Below, piece by piece: positions 31,387 to 35,044 of a DNA stretch of 35,044 nucleotides. Position 1 is the stretch's first letter. Every line of letters starts with the position of its first letter. Source of the DNA: Pseudoflavonifractor sp. 524-17 (GTDB taxonomy: Bacteria > Bacillota > Clostridia > Oscillospirales > Oscillospiraceae); the NCBI RefSeq assembly GCF_009935845.1, contig NZ_QWEK01000038.1:1-35044 (forward strand), given 5' to 3'. A program made the position numbers and the translations under genes. The notes beneath the pieces are model-generated. The model made no database searches, was not told where the DNA came from, and was given only the letters and a program-made list of their open reading frames with translations.

Positions 31387-32624
31387 ACCGCTACCTCCAC
31401 CACAGGCAGATGATTCTTCAACAGCTCCACGATGTCAACGCCCTCGGTTTTGGCCTGAGATACCAGACCAGCAATCGTAAACTCTCCACACTCTTCACTA
31501 TCAGGAAGGCTCATACCCACAGTAGACATCTTGCGCTTGGCCTTGGAAGTCTGTTTCTTCTGTTCTGGCTGGATGAACCCGTGGAGCATAGATAATCTTT
31601 GTTGGTAGGCTTCATTCAGCGATTCCAGGTTTAAGACCTCTCTGCTGTTGAGAATGGCGATCTCCTGAGCATCGTGGATAAGGGACACCACCACCGAGAT
31701 ATTTCCCGACGTATGCTCATAGAGCCACGTCATAACCGCATCTGTGATCTCTGTCCTCCACTTCACATACTGGTAGGAATATAGGACTTCACAGAACGTC
31801 TTGAAGTCCTCCCCATACCCCATCACATCATACCGCAGGCCCAATGATCTCCGGGCAAGCTGCATAGCCTGTTCAAAGAACACAGCACTCTCAGGCGTAC
31901 CCACCATACAGGTTGAAATACCGCTATTGTTGATAAGCTGAGTGAGCATCCCCACAAGGCTTTTGCCATGCTTGCTGTTGCACACGTTCTGAATCTCGTC
32001 TACCACCAGCAGGCCGATGTGGTTCAACGCCACCTGACTGACGCTCCCAATTAACATATCCGTTGTAGCCCTGGCTCTCAATGCGTTCTGATAATAGTTG
32101 CTGTCGATAGCCTCGTCAACCTTCCGCAGCACTTCCAGTAGCAAGCCTTTCACAGAAGAATCAAAGGGACACTGGACACAGATGCAGGGGATGATCTTGG
32201 TGTAGGGATTCTCCACCTCAATGATTCGCCCCTCGGTAATCAGGGTAATTGCCCTGCTGATAGCCGAACTCTTACCTATGCCAGAGGCCCCAATGATGGT
32301 GAAACTGTCGGAACCACCCATGATGCCACTGTACTCCTGCTGCATGATGGCTTTGAAATTCTGATTCTGCTGCTGGACTGCCAGCTTCGTACCCTTCTTC
32401 TGCAACGACCGTATCAGCGCCAAGTATAGCTTACTGTAAATTTCCAAAGACATCTGAGAGGGGACATACACCCGGTAGAGGTCAGATAGAGCCATGAGCC
32501 GGACAGGAGTTTCGGCATCACAGATAGCTGCGTCATACTCTGGCAGCACTTCTAAGGCAGACAGCAACTCGCTCCCGGACTTCATCGGTGGCAGGATATG
32601 GATAATGTCTGTAAAATCACTCAC
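31383..32624 (-). CDS. tnsC: TnsC-like AAA+ ATPase, transposition regulator
   Basis: A 413-residue AAA+ protein that links target selection to the transposase. Walker A GASGIGKSS lies at 112-120, Walker B GLLVVDEIQN at 204-213, a sensor-1-type STCMVGTPES near 237-246. The C-terminus is basic (KKQTSKAKRK), likely for transposase contact. The start is GTG at 32624 with GGAGGG upstream; the frame overlaps the end of tnsB by 8 bases and the start of tniQ by 4, showing coupled translation. Confidence 0.93.
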   Translation of the reverse strand: MSDFTDIIHILPPMKSGSELLSALEVLPEYDAAICDAETPVRLMALSDLYRVYVPSQMSLEIYSKLYLALIRSLQKKGTKLAVQQQNQNFKAIMQQEYSGIMGGSDSFTIIGASGIGKSSAISRAITLITEGRIIEVENPYTKIIPCICVQCPFDSSVKGLLLEVLRKVDEAIDSNYYQNALRARATTDMLIGSVSQVALNHIGLLVVDEIQNVCNSKHGKSLVGMLTQLINNSGISTCMVGTPESAVFFEQAMQLARRSLGLRYDVMGYGEDFKTFCEVLYSYQYVKWRTEITDAVMTWLYEHTSGNISVVVSLIHDAQEIAILNSREVLNLESLNEAYQQRLSMLHGFIQPEQKKQTSKAKRKMSTVGMSLPDSEECGEFTIAGLVSQAKTEGVDIVELLKNHLPVVEVAV

Positions 32625-34446
32625 GGCTCGTTCCCTCCTTCATGTAGTCCCGATGGCGTTTAGTCTGTTCCTGCCTCCTGGTGCTGCGGATATTTTTCAT
32701 GTGAACATCACTACGGCCAGCGCCACTACCTACGATGGCTTCTATATGCTGGGCAAGGTTGATTTGAGCCTGTAGGTTATACTTAACTTCACCTCTGGCA
32801 ATGTCCCTCTGGCTGGTCTGTAGTTCCTGTACTGCCGTAAGGTCTTTGCCTTGATAACGAGATTCTATAACGATGAACTCTGTATAGATACCATCTTCAA
32901 GCGCCCATACGGAGGACACGTCTTCTGGATTGTAGGCCACAGTCACATCACCGCCGGATAGGTACTGCTCTGTGTACCCCTCACGGTGATACCGGAGCTT
33001 GTTGACCTTCAATCCTGACCTGCTGAATCTCCCGGTAGTCCTCGGCAGCAATGTCAGCATCAGCTCTCTTTTCCCAATTTCAATGAGATTGGCCCCAATT
33101 TGGGATTTTCCCCAATTCCAGATTTGGGAAGCGTAGGGCTTCACCTGAGCGGCGATCATGTTCTCGGTATAGGGGAAACTCTCGACTATCCGTTGAGAGT
33201 TGTAGTAGATGATACAGTGCAGTACGATCTTCTCAAAGTCAGTCATGGTCAGACAGGCATCTTTCCGGTAGTCGTGCGCTCCTCGCTCCTGATAGTCAGG
33301 CTCAATAACTCCCTTACCCTTCAAGTGCTTCTTGTAACTCTCCTGCATCAGATCGAAGAATTTCTCTATCAGCCCCTTCAACTCTGGCCTGTAAGATGGA
33401 AGATTGACCACCTTGACACCCAGCTCTGCGATTTGCTCAAAGTTCCCTGATGTATACTCACTTCCCATATCGGTGATGAATGTAGCTGGAAGCATATCAC
33501 AGTCCCAGTCCTCACGATGGATGGAGATACCGAACCGATTACACCAATCCACCTTATCAGCCACGATGTTGAGCATCAGTCCCCGGAGACTATACACTCC
33601 GCCTTCCCATGACAACGAGTATCCACAACATAGGCCACTGTAGGCATCGACACAGGCTGTCAAGATAGGTCTACCCACCAGACTTCCAGTGTCATTGACA
33701 AGATAGATGTCGCAGACCGTAGCATCAAACATCCCCACACCAACAGCAGGTGCAAATTCCTGTACCCCGTCACCAGTCAAAGGACGATTGTTCCTCTGGT
33801 AATTCTTCAAACCATCACGGGAGATGTAGAAGTTCTGGAGGTTCCTGGTCTTACGATAGAAGTACCGGAACTGATAGAAGGACGGGTACTCTTCTGCCAG
33901 TACCCCCAGGGCATCACAGTACTTCTCTTTGAGCATCATTGTGTAGGCTGTCATGAGAGATTGTTTCTTCGTGGTGTAGAAGAACTTATTTAACGCCCAG
34001 CGGATGTTCTTCTCGTCCTGGGTCAACGCTCGATCATCCTCCCGATGCTTGGGAGCAAGAGCAGCCACATCCAGGTAGGACAGATACAGACAGAGATAGC
34101 TTCTGACCGTCTGCTTTGATACGCCGTACTCCTCGGACACAGAGCAGATCAACCGAGAACGCATCCAATTATCAGCCACGAAGGACAGGATAGGAGCTAT
34201 CATCGTGTACCGCTCATACATGGTTTTCCTTTGGTCGACATCGAGAGCATCAACATCGGATAGAACAACTCCCGTAGCCTCAGACAGCTCACCACTGGTA
34301 CACTCGGAGTAGGATTCCAGCTCCGCAACATCCACCCAGACAGGCATCGTCCTCTTGATGCAGTCGATCACCAGAGCCCTGTCACCCTGCACTCCCAGCA
34401 CTCGGATGATACTGTCACCAGACCGAAGCAGATCATACTTCTTCAT
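32617..34446 (-). CDS. tnsB: TnsB-like DDE transposase
   Basis: A 609-residue transposase that binds element ends and joins 3' ends to target DNA. Counting from the TTG one codon upstream, the catalytic triad is D242 (MFDATVCDIYLV), D327 (FITDMGSEY) and E362 (PELKGLIEKFF), the D-D-35-E spacing expected for an rve integrase core. A helix-turn-helix (EEYGVSKQTVRSYL) lies near 107-120 and a Mu-type C-terminal barrel (RFSRSGLKVNKLRYHREGY) near 475-495. The basic tail (RSTRRQEQTKRHRD) probably contacts TnsC. ATG at 34446 follows GGGTGG. It overlaps tnsA by 14 bases. Confidence 0.95.
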   Translation of the reverse strand: MKKYDLLRSGDSIIRVLGVQGDRALVIDCIKRTMPVWVDVAELESYSECTSGELSEATGVVLSDVDALDVDQRKTMYERYTMIAPILSFVADNWMRSRLICSVSEEYGVSKQTVRSYLCLYLSYLDVAALAPKHREDDRALTQDEKNIRWALNKFFYTTKKQSLMTAYTMMLKEKYCDALGVLAEEYPSFYQFRYFYRKTRNLQNFYISRDGLKNYQRNNRPLTGDGVQEFAPAVGVGMFDATVCDIYLVNDTGSLVGRPILTACVDAYSGLCCGYSLSWEGGVYSLRGLMLNIVADKVDWCNRFGISIHREDWDCDMLPATFITDMGSEYTSGNFEQIAELGVKVVNLPSYRPELKGLIEKFFDLMQESYKKHLKGKGVIEPDYQERGAHDYRKDACLTMTDFEKIVLHCIIYYNSQRIVESFPYTENMIAAQVKPYASQIWNWGKSQIGANLIEIGKRELMLTLLPRTTGRFSRSGLKVNKLRYHREGYTEQYLSGGDVTVAYNPEDVSSVWALEDGIYTEFIVIESRYQGKDLTAVQELQTSQRDIARGEVKYNLQAQINLAQHIEAIVGSGAGRSDVHMKNIRSTRRQEQTKRHRDYMKEGTSRE

Positions 34447-34780
34447 CAATGACCACCCCCCAGTCTGTGACCCCGTGCCTGAGCCAGTAGTCCCTGGAAG
34501 CGTCCAACAGCTTCACTGTCAGAGGCTTCATCAGGAACTTTCTGAACACACACTCCCGCACCATCAGATCACCGTTGGCTTTGGTGCATACGAAGTCAGA
34601 TGTGTACTCGCCAACCTCCAGCCCATCCAGCAGGACATTACATTTGATCTCCTTGATTTCGTCCGATGCTTGCAGCAGGTCGGCATAGGCATACTGGACA
34701 GCATCATACGTCCTGCACACCTCAGAGCACTTGCCAATCACCCGTTTCTCGCACCGCCCCTTGAAGTTCTTCTTTCTCAT
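34433..34780 (-). CDS. tnsA: Minimal TnsA-like endonuclease subunit
   Basis: A 115-residue protein with the TnsA N-terminal nuclease pattern: EIKEIKCNVLLDG, then YTSDF with candidate catalytic D62, and LMVRECVFRK with E76; the lysine normally in the ExK triplet is replaced by V, with K81 nearby as a possible substitute. Known: TnsA cuts the 5' ends so that insertion is cut-and-paste, and Tn7 TnsA is about 270 residues with a C-terminal TnsC-binding domain. That second domain is absent here. ATG at 34780 follows GGGGAGGA; a GTG 27 bases upstream has no such site. First gene of the tns operon. Confidence 0.82.
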   Translation of the reverse strand: MRKKNFKGRCEKRVIGKCSEVCRTYDAVQYAYADLLQASDEIKEIKCNVLLDGLEVGEYTSDFVCTKANGDLMVRECVFRKFLMKPLTVKLLDASRDYWLRHGVTDWGVVIDEEV

Positions 34781-34815
34781 GCTTGCAGTCCTCCCCTGGG
34801 GGAACACTCTGCCAG

Positions 34816-34949
34816 TTCCCCAAAAGCAATCCCCAAAAACGAAGTCAGCCTACTTTTGGGGAATTGGGGCTTGCGCTTTTGGGATAGCTGGATTGCTCAA
34901 AGCCCCTGACAGCAAGGCTTTCAAGCCTGTTGCCATTTCCCCAAAAACC
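34816..34949. repeat. Cluster of TTTTGGGGAA boxes upstream of tnsA
   Basis: Five copies of a CTTTTGGGGAW-like box in 134 bp: reverse strand at 34816-34826, 34829-34840 and 34935-34949; forward strand at 34853-34869 and a weaker one at 34876-34888. They lie between the right repeat and the tns operon, where TnsB-binding sites or a TnsB autoregulatory operator would be expected. No equivalent cluster was seen beside the left repeat. Confidence 0.6.
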
Positions 34950-34967
34950 TAATCTGGGAATATCACC

Positions 34968-35044
34968 ATGTCGTAGGGCAATGTGATTTATCCTGTTTGG
35001 GGCAAAGTGTTTTATTCTCCCCTCCTAGCGTCGGGGACGCCCCT
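34968..35044. repeat. Right transposon-end-like repeat with two tandem sites
   Basis: 34968-34996 is the exact inverse of 50-78. TGTCG starts at 34969; GGGCAA lies at 34976-34981 and again 24 bp later at 35000-35005, with the following GTGnTTTAT also shared (about 16 of 21 positions). The TGT side faces the window interior and the second copy lies toward the edge. The final 25 bases hold a short GCGTCGGGGACGC-type hairpin sequence. Confidence 0.75.

Larger units (their letters stand above)
50..34996. mobile_element. Tn7-like transposon region (TnsABC-TniQ plus cargo), extent uncertain
   Basis: Seen: a perfect 29-bp inverted repeat brackets the region, and a complete TnsA-TnsB-TnsC-TniQ operon reads inward from the right side, as tns genes do in Tn7. 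Known: Tn7-family elements carry tns genes at one end and cargo in the rest. Inference: the whole interval could be one element of about 35 kb. Against this, the canonical TGT terminus of the repeats lies on the inner side and the second site copies extend outward, which is the reverse of a normal Tn7 end. The true boundaries could therefore lie elsewhere. Confidence 0.5.

Noticed and set aside
33-35011. Direct repeat AAGTGTT at 33-39 and 35005-35011 as a target-site duplication
   Set aside because: On the right it is part of the second end-site copy (GGGCAAAGTGTTTTAT), and it is not positioned consistently relative to a terminus on both sides.
1-35044. CRISPR array or Cas genes accompanying the Tn7-like operon
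   Set aside because: No regularly spaced repeats of 25-40 bases and no Cas-like motifs were seen; TniQ length fits TnsD-type targeting.

Overview
The window looks like accessory DNA from an anaerobic Firmicute (class Clostridia, Oscillospiraceae/Lachnospiraceae-like). Strong AGGAGG-type ribosome sites, sigma-A-like promoters and a gene set typical of gut clostridial mobile elements (DUF932, YqaJ, DUF3846, DUF3560, DUF262, NAD-dependent ligase) support this. Assignment below class level is an inference. There are no rRNA, tRNA, ribosomal or metabolic housekeeping genes.

Layout. (1) Positions 1-78 and 34968-35044 carry a perfect 29-bp inverted repeat. Each arm is followed, toward the window edge, by a degenerate second copy 24 bp away, like tandem TnsB sites at Tn7-family ends. 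(2) 259-5393 holds small autonomous units: a GHKL ATPase with a nuclease-like C-terminus, three XRE regulators, a SLOG/DUF1273 protein, a metallophosphoesterase and a ribbon-helix-helix-like protein. (3) 5582-10318 is a run of unrecognised proteins behind a good promoter. It includes a paralogous pair, the second member frameshifted, and a tiny membrane peptide. (4) 10410-21571 is a long co-directional DNA-processing region: DUF932, YqaJ exonuclease, a Cys-rich partner, many small proteins, DUF3846, a BRCT protein, a sigma-like factor, DUF3560 (split by an amber codon), full-length LigA, DUF262 and two companions. (5) 21573-26524 has palindromes, a serine recombinase, a primase-helicase fusion with a hairpin-rich control leader, a structured intergenic region, a possible Rep protein and a small coiled-coil protein. 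(6) 26529-29796 is an FtsK/SpoIIIE-type translocase with a C-terminal gamma-like winged helix, behind a promoter embedded in nested inverted repeats. (7) 29905-34780, on the opposite strand, is a tightly overlapping TnsA-TnsB-TnsC-TniQ operon.

How it may work together (inference): a minimal Tn7-like transposition module lies beside what resembles a replicon. Primase-helicase, possible Rep, ligase, exonuclease plus annealing-type partner, resolvase and DNA pump could copy, repair, resolve and move the element. The left part would be accessory or defensive cargo. An open problem is that the end-like repeats face outward, with the TGT terminus on the inner side. The repeats may therefore belong to neighbouring copies of another transposon rather than to this Tns operon. 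Three genes are disrupted (frameshifts near 9873 and 14377, amber at 16719), so part of the region is either decaying or recoded, or the assembly has errors.
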